Assembly (NCBI RefSeq): GCF_042677865.1
Contig: NZ_JBHUDD010000056.1
Location: 12,024-76,023, forward strand
DNA length: 64,000 nucleotides
Reading direction: 5' to 3'
DNA from: Lutimaribacter salitolerans
GTDB taxonomy: Bacteria > Pseudomonadota > Alphaproteobacteria > Rhodobacterales > Rhodobacteraceae
Part shown: piece by piece, positions 33,310 to 42,396 of the stretch
Numbering within the stretch: the stretch's first letter is position 1
Layout of the letters: each line of letters starts with the position of its first letter
Program-made: the position numbers and the translations under genes
The notes under the pieces: generated by a model
What the model was told of the DNA's origin: nothing
What the model saw: the letters and a program-made list of their open reading frames with translations, nothing else
Database searches by the model: none

Positions 33310-34223
33310 CCGCCAATTCCGACATTGCCGACGATCAGCTTGCCGCAGCGCCCCCGCGTCCGGTGATCCTGCCCCCGCCGCCGCAACGCTCGCGGGTGAT
33401 GGGAATGCTGATCGAACATCCGACGCTGTGGATCGGTGCCGCCCTGCTGGTTCTGGTCACTGCGATGGCCATTTTCGCGCCCTTGGTGGCGACATCGGAC
33501 CCAAGCGCGCTCAACCCCGCGCAGCGGGTGTTGCCGCCCTCGGCCGAGGCCTGGTTCGGCACCGACATGATGGGGCGCGATATCTACTCGCGCACGGTCT
33601 ATGGCGCGCGGGTGTCGCTGATCGTGGGGGCCGGTGTGGCGATCTTTGCCTCGGTCATCGGGCTGACCATCGGCCTGCTCTCGGGCTTTGTGCGTTGGGC
33701 GGACAACATCATCATGCGGGTGATGGACGGGCTGATGTCGATCCCGGCCATTCTGCTGGCCATCGCGCTGATGACGCTGATGCGCGGCGGATCGGTTTTC
33801 AATGTGATCCTTGCCATCACCATCGCCGAGATTCCGCGTGTCGCGCGGCTGACGCGGTCGGTTGTCCTGTCGGTGCGCGAGCAGCCATATGTCGAGGCGG
33901 GCACCGCCTGCGGAACCTCTACATTCGGGATCATCTGGTACCATATCATGCCAAACACGCTGGCGCCGCTGACGGTTCAGGCCACCTATATCTGCGCCTC
34001 GGCGATGATCACCGAGGCCATCCTGAGCTTTATCGGTGCGGGCACGCCGACCTCGATCCCGTCATGGGGCAACATCATGGCCGAGGGGCGCGCGCTTTGG
34101 CAGGTCAAGCCCAACGTGGTGTTCTTTCCGGCGGTGTTCCTGTCGATCACGGTGCTGGCCGTCAATCTGGTGGGGGACGGGCTGCGCGACGCGGTAGACC
34201 CCCGCCTTGCCAAACAGGTGTAA
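33306..34223 (+). CDS. Peptide-type ABC transporter permease, DppC-like
   Basis: Second permease subunit, 305 residues, with an N-terminal Pro-rich cytoplasmic stretch. The DppC motifs are AWFGTDMMGRDIYSRTVYGAR and EQPYVEAGTACGTS. I use the TTG at 33306 (TTGACCGCC), which overlaps the dppB-like stop; a later start is possible. It forms the channel with the preceding gene product. Confidence 0.91.
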   Translation: MTANSDIADDQLAAAPPRPVILPPPPQRSRVMGMLIEHPTLWIGAALLVLVTAMAIFAPLVATSDPSALNPAQRVLPPSAEAWFGTDMMGRDIYSRTVYGARVSLIVGAGVAIFASVIGLTIGLLSGFVRWADNIIMRVMDGLMSIPAILLAIALMTLMRGGSVFNVILAITIAEIPRVARLTRSVVLSVREQPYVEAGTACGTSTFGIIWYHIMPNTLAPLTVQATYICASAMITEAILSFIGAGTPTSIPSWGNIMAEGRALWQVKPNVVFFPAVFLSITVLAVNLVGDGLRDAVDPRLAKQV

Positions 34224-34226
34224 GCG

Positions 34227-35219
34227 ATGGCCCTTCTCGAAGTGCGCGACCTTCAGGTTCATTTCCGGACCGCGACCAGCGTGAACCGGGCGGTGGACGG
34301 GCTGAGCTTTGACATCAATGCAGGCGAGGCACTGGCCATCGTGGGCGAAAGCGGTTGCGGCAAGTCGGTGACATCCATGGCGCTGCTGCGGCTGTTGCCC
34401 GAGCCGCCCGGGAAGGTTGCGGGGCAGATCCTGTTTCGCGGGCAGGACCTGATGAAGGCATCGGAACGGCGGATGCGCCAGTTGCGCGGCGACGAGATCA
34501 GCATGATCTTTCAGGAACCCATGACCTCGCTCAACCCGGTGTTCACCATCGGTCAGCAGATCGGCGAATCCGTCCGCCTGCACGAAAACGCCAGCCGCAC
34601 GGTGGCCCGCAACCGCGCCATCGAGATGCTGCAACTTGTCGGCATCCCCTCGCCTGAACAACGGGTGGACGAGTATCCGCACCAGCTTTCAGGGGGCATG
34701 CGACAGCGGGCGATGATTGCGATCGCCCTGGCCTGCAACCCGGCGCTTCTGGTGGCGGACGAGCCGACGACGGCACTGGATGTGACCATTCAGGCGCAGA
34801 TCCTTGACCTGATGCAGGATCTGCGGCGCAAGGTCGGCTCGGCTGTCATGCTGATCACGCATGATCTGGGCGTGGTGGCGGAATTCGCCGAGCGTGTCCT
34901 GGTCATGTATGCCGGGCGCAAGGTCGAAGAGGCCAGCGTGACCGACCTGTTCCGCACGCCGCGCCACCCCTACACGCAAGGCTTGCTGAACGCGCTGCCC
35001 AAGCTGGGGTCGTCCCTTGGCGACGGGGCTGCGGTGCGGCTTGCCGAGATTCCGGGGCGGGTGCCCGATATGTCCAAACCCCTGACAGGATGCGCCTTTG
35101 CCGAACGCTGCCCGATGGCGCAGGACGCCTGCCGCCGCATCGAACCGGCGCTGGAGCAAAAGGCGGACCGCCATTTCGCTGCGTGCCACTTCGCCGCCAG
35201 AGGGGCCTTTGTCGCATGA
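34227..35219 (+). CDS. Peptide-type ABC transporter ATPase, DppD-like
   Basis: ATP-binding subunit of 330 residues. It has Walker A GESGCGKS, signature LSGGMRQR, Walker B LLVADEPTTALD, and the C-terminal oligopeptide/dipeptide extension with three cysteines (CAFAERCPMAQDAC). It starts 3 bases after the permease stop, and its TGA overlaps the next ATPase start. Confidence 0.94.
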   Translation: MALLEVRDLQVHFRTATSVNRAVDGLSFDINAGEALAIVGESGCGKSVTSMALLRLLPEPPGKVAGQILFRGQDLMKASERRMRQLRGDEISMIFQEPMTSLNPVFTIGQQIGESVRLHENASRTVARNRAIEMLQLVGIPSPEQRVDEYPHQLSGGMRQRAMIAIALACNPALLVADEPTTALDVTIQAQILDLMQDLRRKVGSAVMLITHDLGVVAEFAERVLVMYAGRKVEEASVTDLFRTPRHPYTQGLLNALPKLGSSLGDGAAVRLAEIPGRVPDMSKPLTGCAFAERCPMAQDACRRIEPALEQKADRHFAACHFAARGAFVA

Positions 35220-36211
35220 CGCAAACCGACACGACACACCCACGGCACCTGATCGAGGTGCGCAATCTGGTGAAACGGTTTCCCGTGGCATCTGGGCTGT
35301 TCGGGGCGCGCAAATCGGTCCACGCGGTCAGCGATGTCAGCTTTCACATCGCGCGCGGCGAGACGCTGTCGCTGGTGGGGGAATCCGGCTGCGGGAAATC
35401 CACGGTGGGCAAATGCCTTGCCCGGCTCATTCCGCTGACCGAGGGCGAGATCACGCTTGACGGTCAGCGCATCGACAGCCTGCCGCCGAAAGACCTGAAA
35501 CCGATCCGCAAGCGGCTGAACGTCGTGTTTCAGGACCCCTATTCCAGCCTCAATCCGCGGATGAGCGTCGAGGCGCTGGTGGCCGAACCCCTGCGCAGTC
35601 ACGGGCTTGTCAAGGGACGCGCCGAAAGGGCCCGCCGTGTCGGTGATCTGCTGGAAAAGGTGGGGCTGCCGCGCGACTCGATGCGGCGGATGCCGCATCA
35701 GTTCTCGGGCGGGCAGCGGCAGCGCATCTGTATCGCGCGCGCGCTGGCGTCCGAACCCGATATCATCGTGTGCGACGAGGCCGTGTCGGCGCTGGATGTC
35801 TCGGTTCAGGCGCAGATCATCAACCTGCTTATGGATCTGCAACGCGAGCTGGGGCTTGCGCTGCTGTTCATCTCGCACGATCTGGCGGTGGTCGAACACA
35901 TGAGCGACCGGGTCGCCGTGATGTATCTGGGCCGCATCATGGAGATTGCAGATCGCAGTTCGATCTTTGCGCATCCGCGCCATCCCTACACCAAGGCGCT
36001 GCTCTCGGCGGTGCCGCTGCCCGATCCCGACGCCCCGCGCGACCGCACGGTACTGAGCGGCGATGTGCCCAGCCCCATCGACCCGCCCAGCGGGTGTGTG
36101 TTCCGCACCCGCTGCCCGATGGCGACCCAACGCTGCGCCAGCGAAACGCCCATCCTGCGCCAGATGGCGCATGGCCACAGCAGCGCCTGTCATTACGCCG
36201 AAGAGGTTTGA
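35216..36211 (+). CDS. Peptide-type ABC transporter ATPase, DppF-like
   Basis: Second ATPase subunit, 331 residues. Walker A is GESGCGKS, signature FSGGQRQR and Walker B IIVCDEAVSALD, with the cysteine-bearing extension CVFRTRCPMATQRC. The ATG at 35216 overlaps the DppD-like stop. It ends the plus-strand operon, which meets the minus-strand sulfonate genes head-on. Confidence 0.94.
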   Translation: MTQTDTTHPRHLIEVRNLVKRFPVASGLFGARKSVHAVSDVSFHIARGETLSLVGESGCGKSTVGKCLARLIPLTEGEITLDGQRIDSLPPKDLKPIRKRLNVVFQDPYSSLNPRMSVEALVAEPLRSHGLVKGRAERARRVGDLLEKVGLPRDSMRRMPHQFSGGQRQRICIARALASEPDIIVCDEAVSALDVSVQAQIINLLMDLQRELGLALLFISHDLAVVEHMSDRVAVMYLGRIMEIADRSSIFAHPRHPYTKALLSAVPLPDPDAPRDRTVLSGDVPSPIDPPSGCVFRTRCPMATQRCASETPILRQMAHGHSSACHYAEEV

Positions 36212-36318
36212 TGGGGACCGGCAGCGGTGCATTCGTCTATCGGCCGCCCCGATTTCCTGACCGGATGAACCCGACAACGAGACTCGCGCGTGGCCTAAGC
36301 ATCACGCGGCCAGGCTTG

Positions 36319-36343
36319 ATCACGGTTGCGGGATCACCGTGAT
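36319..36343. terminator. Convergent terminator hairpin between ABC and sulfonate genes
   Basis: ATCACGGT and ACCGTGAT pair in an 8-bp stem around a 9-base loop. The hairpin lies at the meeting point of the two convergent operons and includes the stop codon of the HisD-family gene. No long T run is seen. Confidence 0.45.
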
Positions 36344-37605
36344 GTCAGGCGGATGTCGGCCGTTCTTGCATGGGCTTCCATACCTTCGAGCCGCGAAATG
36401 CGCGCTGTCACCTCGGCCACCTGCCGGGCGGCTTCGCCGGTGGCGCGCTGCCACGTCACAGTCTTGAGAAACTTGTGCACCGACAGGCCCCCGGTATAGC
36501 GCGCCGCACCTGACGTGGGCAGCACATGGTTGGGCCCTGCGGCCTTGTCGCCAAAGGCCACGGTCGTCTCGGCCCCAAGGAACAACGAGCCATAGGCCCT
36601 GAGCCGGGTCAGCCACCAGTCCAGATCCCGGGCCTGAACATGCAGGTGCTCGGGCGCGTAGCGGTCGGCCATCGTGGCCATTTCCTCGCGGTCGTCACAT
36701 ACCACGATCTCGGCCAGGTTCTCCCATGCGGCCGTGGCCGATTTCGCGTTGGATGCCGGCAAGGTCGCAATCAGTTCGGGCACCAATGCCAGAACCCCAC
36801 TGGCCAGCGCACTGCTGTCCGTCACCAGCCAGACCGGGGAATCCGCGCCATGTTCCATCTGGCCGACCATGTCCCATGCGACCACGGCCGGATCGGCAGA
36901 CTGGTCCGCCACGATCAGGCTGTCGGTGGGGCCAGCGACCATGTCGATGCCGACACGGCCATAAAGCTGGCGCTTGGCCTCGGCCACCCAGGCATTGCCG
37001 GGACCGGCCAGAACATCGGCCCGGGGAATGTCGAAAAATCCGAATGCCATCGCGGCCACGGCCTGTACCCCGCCCATGCACAGGATCTTCTGCGCCCCGG
37101 CCAGATGCATCGCATAGACCATCTCGTCGGCGATCCCGTCCGGCCCCCGCGGCGGTGATGCGGCGGCCACGAACTCGACTCCGGCGGCCTTGGCCGTGGT
37201 GATTGTCATCAAGGCAGATGCCACATGGCTGAAACGTCCGCCCGGCGCGTAGCATCCGGCAGACACAACAGGGATAGACCGTTGACCGGCAACGAATCCC
37301 GGTGCCATTTCGATCTCCATATCCAGCAGCGTCGCACGTTGTGCCTTGGCGAATTTTTGAATGTTGGCATGCGCGAACTCGATGTCGGCGCGCACTGACG
37401 GGTCCAGACGGGCAGCAGCGGCGGCGATTTCATCTTCACTCACGACCACATCGCCGTGCCAGTCATCCAACTCGGATGCATAGCGCAGGGCGACCGCCTC
37501 ACCGCCCTGTTCGATGTCGTGCAGCATGTCCAGCACGCGGTCGCGCACGGATGACTGCTGCTGCGCGCTGTCGGGTTTTGCGGATTTCAGAAAGCGAACG
37601 GTCAT
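36334..37605 (-). CDS. Histidinol-dehydrogenase-family enzyme, HpsN-like sulfopropanediol dehydrogenase
   Basis: HisD-superfamily NAD-dependent zinc dehydrogenase, 423 residues. It matches my memory of HpsN, which oxidises (R)-2,3-dihydroxypropane-1-sulfonate (DHPS) to sulfolactate, rather than biosynthetic HisD. Shared stretches are GRVGIDMVAGPTDSLIVAD, RYAPEHLHVQARDLDWWL, and TSGAARYTGGLSVHKFLK. The QMEHG and HVLPTSG regions hold zinc ligands. It overlaps the racemase gene by 4 bases and lies with a CuyA-like lyase, which supports a sulfonate role. A HisD paralogue for another polyol is the alternative. Confidence 0.75.
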   Translation of the reverse strand: MTVRFLKSAKPDSAQQQSSVRDRVLDMLHDIEQGGEAVALRYASELDDWHGDVVVSEDEIAAAAARLDPSVRADIEFAHANIQKFAKAQRATLLDMEIEMAPGFVAGQRSIPVVSAGCYAPGGRFSHVASALMTITTAKAAGVEFVAAASPPRGPDGIADEMVYAMHLAGAQKILCMGGVQAVAAMAFGFFDIPRADVLAGPGNAWVAEAKRQLYGRVGIDMVAGPTDSLIVADQSADPAVVAWDMVGQMEHGADSPVWLVTDSSALASGVLALVPELIATLPASNAKSATAAWENLAEIVVCDDREEMATMADRYAPEHLHVQARDLDWWLTRLRAYGSLFLGAETTVAFGDKAAGPNHVLPTSGAARYTGGLSVHKFLKTVTWQRATGEAARQVAEVTARISRLEGMEAHARTADIRLTSR

Positions 37606-38315
37606 GTGATCTCTTTTCCCACGAAAGGCGATGGCAGGGCAAAGCTGACACAGGCCGCGGCCAGCACATCCATGCTGTCGGTCAGCGACAGCCGAGGCGT
37701 GCCCAGCCGTGGTGCCAGAATGGAGAACTCAGAGCAGCCAAGAATGGCCGAGGACGCGCCGCCGTCGGCCATTTCCGCAACGGCAGCCTGCAAGACGGGC
37801 AGCGCCTCGTCCTCGTGCCCGGCCTTGATGGCGCGGATCGCCCCCAGCATGGCATCGCGATTGTCGGGATACAGGACGGCGCAACCGTGCCGGGCCAACG
37901 CTGTTGCGAATACGCCGGTTTTTTCGACCGCGGGCGAGGCCAGCAGGCCGACCGGACTGGCTGGGCTGGTGTCGGCGACCTGCGCGGCGGTAAGTGCCAC
38001 CATGTCCAGAAACGGAACCTGCACCGCCGCCGCGATCTGATCGGCATAGCAATGGGCAGTGTTGCACGGCATGGCCAGCGCCTCGGCTCCGGCCTGGTGC
38101 AGGCGACGGGCCATGCCGATCAGAACCGGTGTCGGGTCCGTTCCCGTGCCGTCGACAAGATGCGCGATCCGCGACGGCACCTGCGTGTTGTTATCCACCA
38201 GCAGCGGGATGTGATCGCTGTCGGTGTCTGCCGGGGTCAGGGCAAGGATACGCGACATCAGAAGAATCGTCGCCTCGGGCCCCATGCCACCCAGAATTCC
38301 GATAACGCGCGGCAT
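37602..38315 (-). CDS. Aspartate/glutamate-racemase-family protein, possible cysteate racemase
   Basis: PLP-independent racemase fold, 237 residues from the ATG at 38315. The two catalytic cysteines are in MPCNTAH and LGCSEF, and the N-terminal motif is GILGGMGPEAT. Located between a CuyA-like lyase (which needs L-cysteate or a D-amino acid) and an HpsN-like dehydrogenase, so interconversion of D/L-cysteate or a related amino acid is a reasonable guess. Aspartate racemase activity is the neutral call. Confidence 0.8.
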   Translation of the reverse strand: MPRVIGILGGMGPEATILLMSRILALTPADTDSDHIPLLVDNNTQVPSRIAHLVDGTGTDPTPVLIGMARRLHQAGAEALAMPCNTAHCYADQIAAAVQVPFLDMVALTAAQVADTSPASPVGLLASPAVEKTGVFATALARHGCAVLYPDNRDAMLGAIRAIKAGHEDEALPVLQAAVAEMADGGASSAILGCSEFSILAPRLGTPRLSLTDSMDVLAAACVSFALPSPFVGKEIT

Positions 38316-38352
38316 GACAGATGACCTGCTCCTGTTCAGTGGATACGTGCGG

Positions 38353-39375
38353 TCACGTGACCAGGTTTCGGATTTCGGGTTCCTTGAAGAAACTGCGATA
38401 CCCGAAAAGCCCCGCCGACCCGCCTGTGTGCAGAAAGACGATATTCTGATCGTCTGCGAACGCGCCCTTGCGCACAAGATCAATCAGTCCGGCGGCCCCC
38501 TTGCCGGAATAGACCGGATCAAGCAGGAGGCCCTCGAGCTGCGAAAACGTCTCGATCGCCGCGATCGTGGCCGCGTTCGGGATGCCGTAGCCGGGGCCGA
38601 CGTAATCGGTATTGGCCACGACATCATCGCGCGACACGACCCCCGGGCAGCCCAGCTTGTCCGCCGTGGCCTGAGCCAGCGCAAACACATTCGCCTCTTG
38701 CTTGTCCTTGGGCGCGCGGACGCCGATTCCCAGCAGCGGGATACCGGCATTGATCGCGCGCAGCCCGGCGACCAGACCCGCCTGCGTGCCGGCCGAGCCT
38801 GTGGCGTGGAGGATGCGCGAAATCGGCAAGCCCATGTCATTGGCCTGATTCACCAGTTCCAGCGCGCAATTGGCATAGCCCAGGGCGCCGGTCGGATTGG
38901 AGCCGCCCCCGGGAATGATGTACGGGGTCTTGTTCTTGCCGCTGAATTCGGCTGCCGCGGTTTCACAGGCCGCAACCATGTCCGTGCCTGCCGGAACATG
39001 CTCGATCGTCGCACCGTGCAGCGCATCCAGCAACACATTGCCGTTCAGCCGATAATCCGGATCGTCAAACCCGGTGCGGTCCTCAAGGATGGCGTGGCAT
39101 TCCAGCCCAAGCCGGGCACAAAAGGCGGCGGTCTGGCGGACATGATTGGACTGCGTGGCCCCTTGCGTGATGATCACATCCGCCTTTTGCGCCAGCGCCT
39201 CGCCCAACAGGAACTCCAGCTTGCGGGTCTTGTTGCCACCGGTTGACACGCCTGTGCAATCGTCGCGCTTGATCCATAGCCGCGGGCCGCCAAGCGCCTT
39301 GGACAGCCTGTCCATCGGCTCCAGTGGCGTGGGAAGGTGAGCAAGGCGAACACGGTCAAATCGCGCAAAATGCAT
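38353..39375 (-). CDS. cuyA: PLP-dependent lyase, L-cysteate sulfo-lyase (CuyA)-like / D-cysteine desulfhydrase family
   Basis: Fold-type II PLP enzyme, 340 residues. CuyA releases sulfite and ammonia from L-cysteate, giving pyruvate, and is sequence-related to D-cysteine desulfhydrase. Features are LPTPLEPMDRLSKALGG, KRDDCTG and the PLP lysine K49 in STGGNKTRKLE. ATQSNHVRQTA and HTGGSAGLFGY bind substrate and phosphate. GGAG precedes the ATG. The LysR gene is divergent, in an arrangement like the cuyR-cuyA pair as I recall. Substrate preference between cysteate and D-cysteine cannot be settled from sequence. Confidence 0.78.
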   Translation of the reverse strand: MHFARFDRVRLAHLPTPLEPMDRLSKALGGPRLWIKRDDCTGVSTGGNKTRKLEFLLGEALAQKADVIITQGATQSNHVRQTAAFCARLGLECHAILEDRTGFDDPDYRLNGNVLLDALHGATIEHVPAGTDMVAACETAAAEFSGKNKTPYIIPGGGSNPTGALGYANCALELVNQANDMGLPISRILHATGSAGTQAGLVAGLRAINAGIPLLGIGVRAPKDKQEANVFALAQATADKLGCPGVVSRDDVVANTDYVGPGYGIPNAATIAAIETFSQLEGLLLDPVYSGKGAAGLIDLVRKGAFADDQNIVFLHTGGSAGLFGYRSFFKEPEIRNLVT

Positions 39376-39484
39376 TTTGTTTCTCCGGTAACAGTTTCAA
39401 GCCCAGCTTGCGCCGAGTTTTCAGGCTTCTCAAATGCCAAGTTCTCACACTAAAATGCAGGGATGACATAATATGGAGCCAGCG

Positions 39485-40369
39485 ATGCGATTGGAATGGA
39501 TCGAAGATCTCGTTGCCATATTCGAAAGCGAGTCCTTGAACGAGGCTGCGGGGCGACGACATCTGACCCAGCCCGCATTTACCCGCAGGGTGCGCAGTAT
39601 CGAGGACTACATCGGGGTCGAACTGATCGACCGAAGCCGCAAGCCCGCCCGCCCGGCCACTACGCTGGTCGAGCAGGAAACCCGGCTGCGAACAATGGCG
39701 CAAGAGTTGCGGGCCCTTGTGCTGGATCTTCGAAAATCCGAACGTCACTCGCGCAGCCGGGTGGTGATCGGCAGCCAACATGCCATCACCACATCAATCC
39801 TTCCAACGCTGATCGCGGACAAATTCGATGGTCTTGACATAACCATTCGCCTTCGATCAGCCAATCGGTCGGAATGTACGGCAATGCTCATCACGAAAGA
39901 GGCTGATCTGATCGTAATCTTCAGATCGGTTGAAGAGATATCTACGATCCCGGAAGAATACATTGAAGAGAAGTTAATCAGCCAGGAGAAACTCATCCCG
40001 GTGTGCAGTGCGAAGGTGCGGCGCGCGATCGCAAATGGCGATCTTCCGATTGTCGCCTATCCTTCGGATGTTTTTCTGGGAAAACTCCTTGAAACCCACA
40101 TTCTTCCCAGTATCCAGGAAAGCTTTCGGATCGATGCCCGGGTGGAGACGGCACTCACCGTTGCAGCACTCCAGCTTGCGGCGTGCGACATCGGGGTCGC
40201 ATGGGTTCCGGAAACAATGTTGGCGCAGCTACCGACTGCAAGCACGGTCACGGCGGTTGACGATCTCCTGCCATCGACACAGATCGCCGTGACGGCCATG
40301 CGTCTCATCGGAAAAAAATCCAACGTCGAAGACCAAGTCTGGGCAGCCATTCGCGACTTGCGTCAATAG
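39485..40369 (+). CDS. LysR-family transcriptional regulator, CuyR-like
   Basis: LysR regulator with an N-terminal helix-turn-helix (ESESLNEAAGRRHLTQPAFTRRV) and a periplasmic-binding-like effector domain, 294 residues. I chose the ATG at 39485, with GGAG 6 bases upstream, over that at 39473. It is divergent from the CuyA-like gene, so it likely senses the sulfonate or its product and controls that operon. Base composition differs from its neighbours: three 60-base rows of the gene have 43-50% GC, against 67% in one cuyA row. This suggests recent acquisition. Confidence 0.88.
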   Translation: MRLEWIEDLVAIFESESLNEAAGRRHLTQPAFTRRVRSIEDYIGVELIDRSRKPARPATTLVEQETRLRTMAQELRALVLDLRKSERHSRSRVVIGSQHAITTSILPTLIADKFDGLDITIRLRSANRSECTAMLITKEADLIVIFRSVEEISTIPEEYIEEKLISQEKLIPVCSAKVRRAIANGDLPIVAYPSDVFLGKLLETHILPSIQESFRIDARVETALTVAALQLAACDIGVAWVPETMLAQLPTASTVTAVDDLLPSTQIAVTAMRLIGKKSNVEDQVWAAIRDLRQ

Positions 40370-40522
40370 ATTTTACAATCGCGACGGGACCATGGTGCGT
40401 GGAACCGGCGAGTGTGCTCCAAGACCGCCCTGTGCGCCTGCCACGCGTCGTGGCCCGGATAAACCCAAGCATATGAGCAGCCACAGATTGTGCGAGGGAG
40501 GCTTTGCAAAACAGGAAACGGC

Positions 40523-40570
40523 CGCGATGGATCACATCGCGACCAGTCCCTGTCAGGCCGGCAGGCCTGA
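40523..40570 (-). terminator. Two hairpins downstream of cycA
   Basis: CGCGATG-GATCA-CATCGCG (40523-40541) and TCAGGCC-GGCA-GGCCTGA (40553-40570) are perfect 7-bp stems. They lie in the 275-base gap between the convergent LysR gene (ends 40369) and cycA (ends 40645). The rest of the gap holds no supportable gene. This is the junction between the accessory region and the second PGC half. Confidence 0.5.
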
Positions 40571-40644
40571 AACATTGTCCCACGAGGCGAAATGCGTCAA
40601 CCGTGGTGCGCCCCTTGCCGTCAGTGTTTGGCTGTCTGGCCGTA

Positions 40645-41112
40645 TCAGTTGCTCATGGACTCTTCAGTCTCTTCGTCCGTTTCGGGCTCCGGTGACACGC
40701 TCGCGAGCCACGCCCAGATATCGGCGGCATCGTCCGCGTCGCGCAGGCGATAGCTCATCTTGCCGCGCGCGCTGCTGTCGTCGAGATACTCGCGCAGGTA
40801 CCCTGTCGGGTCCATCACATAGGCGGTGAACTCTTCCTCGGTCCAGACCAGACCGGCCTCGCCCGCGTCCTCCATCGCGCTGGAATAGCGGTAATCCTCG
40901 ACCGCCCCGGCCTCGCGGCCGACCACGCCCCACAGGTTCGGGCCGGTGCGTCCGGCGCGCACGATCATCTCGCCGTCGTCGGTCTGCACCATGTGGCAGG
41001 CCTTGCACTGGTTGAACGCGCGCTCGCCCGCCTCGGCGTCGCCTGTCATCTCTTGGGCGTGGACGGCCCCGGCCAGCGCCATCAGCGCCGCAGATGTCAG
41101 AATTGTCTTCAT
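40645..41112 (-). CDS. cycA: Cytochrome c2 (soluble c-type cytochrome)
   Basis: Periplasmic class I c-type cytochrome, 155 residues, with a Sec signal peptide cleaved after AQ at about residue 20. The haem motif is CKACH (C36-H40) and the likely axial methionine is M119 (GKMSYR). It has an acidic C-terminal tail (EPETDEETEES). Its place beside hemA-puhE in the PGC marks it as cytochrome c2, the electron donor to the photo-oxidised reaction centre. GGGAG-like sequences precede the ATG. Two tandem TGTCAG boxes lie just upstream but do not form a PpsR site. Confidence 0.88.
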   Translation of the reverse strand: MKTILTSAALMALAGAVHAQEMTGDAEAGERAFNQCKACHMVQTDDGEMIVRAGRTGPNLWGVVGREAGAVEDYRYSSAMEDAGEAGLVWTEEEFTAYVMDPTGYLREYLDDSSARGKMSYRLRDADDAADIWAWLASVSPEPETDEETEESMSN

Positions 41113-41181
41113 GGGTTTCTCCCCCTGTCAGTCGTTTCTGTCAGGAGGAGACGTAGCACAGATCAGCGCAGGTCAACCATG

Positions 41182-42396
41182 TCAGGCCACCGCATGGGCG
41201 ATCGCGCATTGCTTCCACAGCACCGACAGGGCGTCGACCAGGTGGTCGATATCGGCATCCGAGTGCAGCGGGCCTGGGGTAAAACGCAACCGCTCGGTCC
41301 CTTTCGGCACGGTGGGATAGTTGATCGGCTGCACATAGATCCCGTAGTCGCGCATCAGGATATCCGCGATCTGGCGGCATTTCACCGGGTCCTTGATCAT
41401 CACCGGGATGATATGGCTGGGGTTGTCCAGATGCGGGATGCCGCGCGCGTCCAGTTTGGCGCGCAGTTTGGCCACCTGCCGGCGCTGCTGCTGACGTTCG
41501 CTGTCCGACTGTTTCAGATGCGCGATCGACGCCTGCGCCGCCGCGGCCACGGCCGGGGGCAGGGCGGTGGTAAAGATGAAGCCGCTGGCAAAGGACCGGA
41601 TGAAATCGCACAGCGCGTGGCTGCCGGTGATATAGCCGCCCATGCAGCCATAGGCCTTGCCCAGCGTGCCCTCGATCAGGTCGATCCGGTGTGCCAGCCC
41701 GCGTTCCTCGGACACACCGCCGCCGCGCGGACCGTACAGGCCCACGGCATGCACCTCGTCCAGATAGGTCATGGCACCGTGTTTCTCGGCCACCTCGATG
41801 ATTTCTTCCATCGGGCTGATGTCGCCATCCATCGAATAGACCGATTCAAACGCGACGATCTTGGGCGCGTTGGCGGGCAGGGCGGCCAGTTTGCGGTCCA
41901 GATCTTCTGGGTCGTTGTGCTTCCAGATCACCTTCTGACAGCGTGCGTGGCGCATGCCTTCGATCATGCTGGCATGGTTCAGCGCGTCCGACAGGATCAC
42001 CGCATCGGGCAGGCGGCTGCCCAGCGTGCTCAGCGCGGCCCAGTTCGACACATAGCCGCTGGTGAACAGCAGCGCCGCTTCCTTGCCGTGCAGGTCGGCC
42101 AACTCTGCCTCAAGCGCGACGTGATGCCGCGCCGTGCCGCTGATGTTGCGCGTGCCACCGGCACCCGTGCCGCAGGCATCCACCGCATCCTTCATCGCCT
42201 GGCGCACAACCTCGTTATGGCCCATGGCAAGATAGTCGTTGGAACACCAGACCGTTACCCGCTCGGGCGCGTCGTCATCATGGCTGCGCGCGCGCGGAAA
42301 TGTTCCACATTCACGTTCCAACTCGGCGAAAATCCGGTAGTTTCCCTCATCGCGCAACGTATCCAGTTGCGCCGTGAACATGGCGTCAAAATCCAT
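41182..42396 (-). CDS. hemA: 5-aminolevulinate synthase HemA
   Basis: Condenses glycine and succinyl-CoA to 5-aminolevulinate, the first step of tetrapyrrole synthesis. The 404 residues show CSNDYLAMG, GTGAGGTRNISG and PLP lysine K247 (EGTLGKAYG). I chose the ATG at 42396 with GGAGGG upstream; the frame extends 22 codons further without support. It overlaps the puhE 3' end by 11 bases. A second chromosomal copy is common in relatives, but none is visible here. Confidence 0.96.
   Translation of the reverse strand: MDFDAMFTAQLDTLRDEGNYRIFAELERECGTFPRARSHDDDAPERVTVWCSNDYLAMGHNEVVRQAMKDAVDACGTGAGGTRNISGTARHHVALEAELADLHGKEAALLFTSGYVSNWAALSTLGSRLPDAVILSDALNHASMIEGMRHARCQKVIWKHNDPEDLDRKLAALPANAPKIVAFESVYSMDGDISPMEEIIEVAEKHGAMTYLDEVHAVGLYGPRGGGVSEERGLAHRIDLIEGTLGKAYGCMGGYITGSHALCDFIRSFASGFIFTTALPPAVAAAAQASIAHLKQSDSERQQQRRQVAKLRAKLDARGIPHLDNPSHIIPVMIKDPVKCRQIADILMRDYGIYVQPINYPTVPKGTERLRFTPGPLHSDADIDHLVDALSVLWKQCAIAHAVA

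Noticed and set aside
40305..40583. A 92-codon minus-strand frame between the LysR gene and cycA
   Set aside because: Part overlaps the LysR gene, no motif is recognised, and the region holds hairpins typical of a terminator.
41126..41144. Two TGTCAG boxes upstream of cycA as a PpsR site
   Set aside because: They are direct repeats 13 bp apart and not an inverted TGT-N12-ACA arrangement, so they do not fit the operator.
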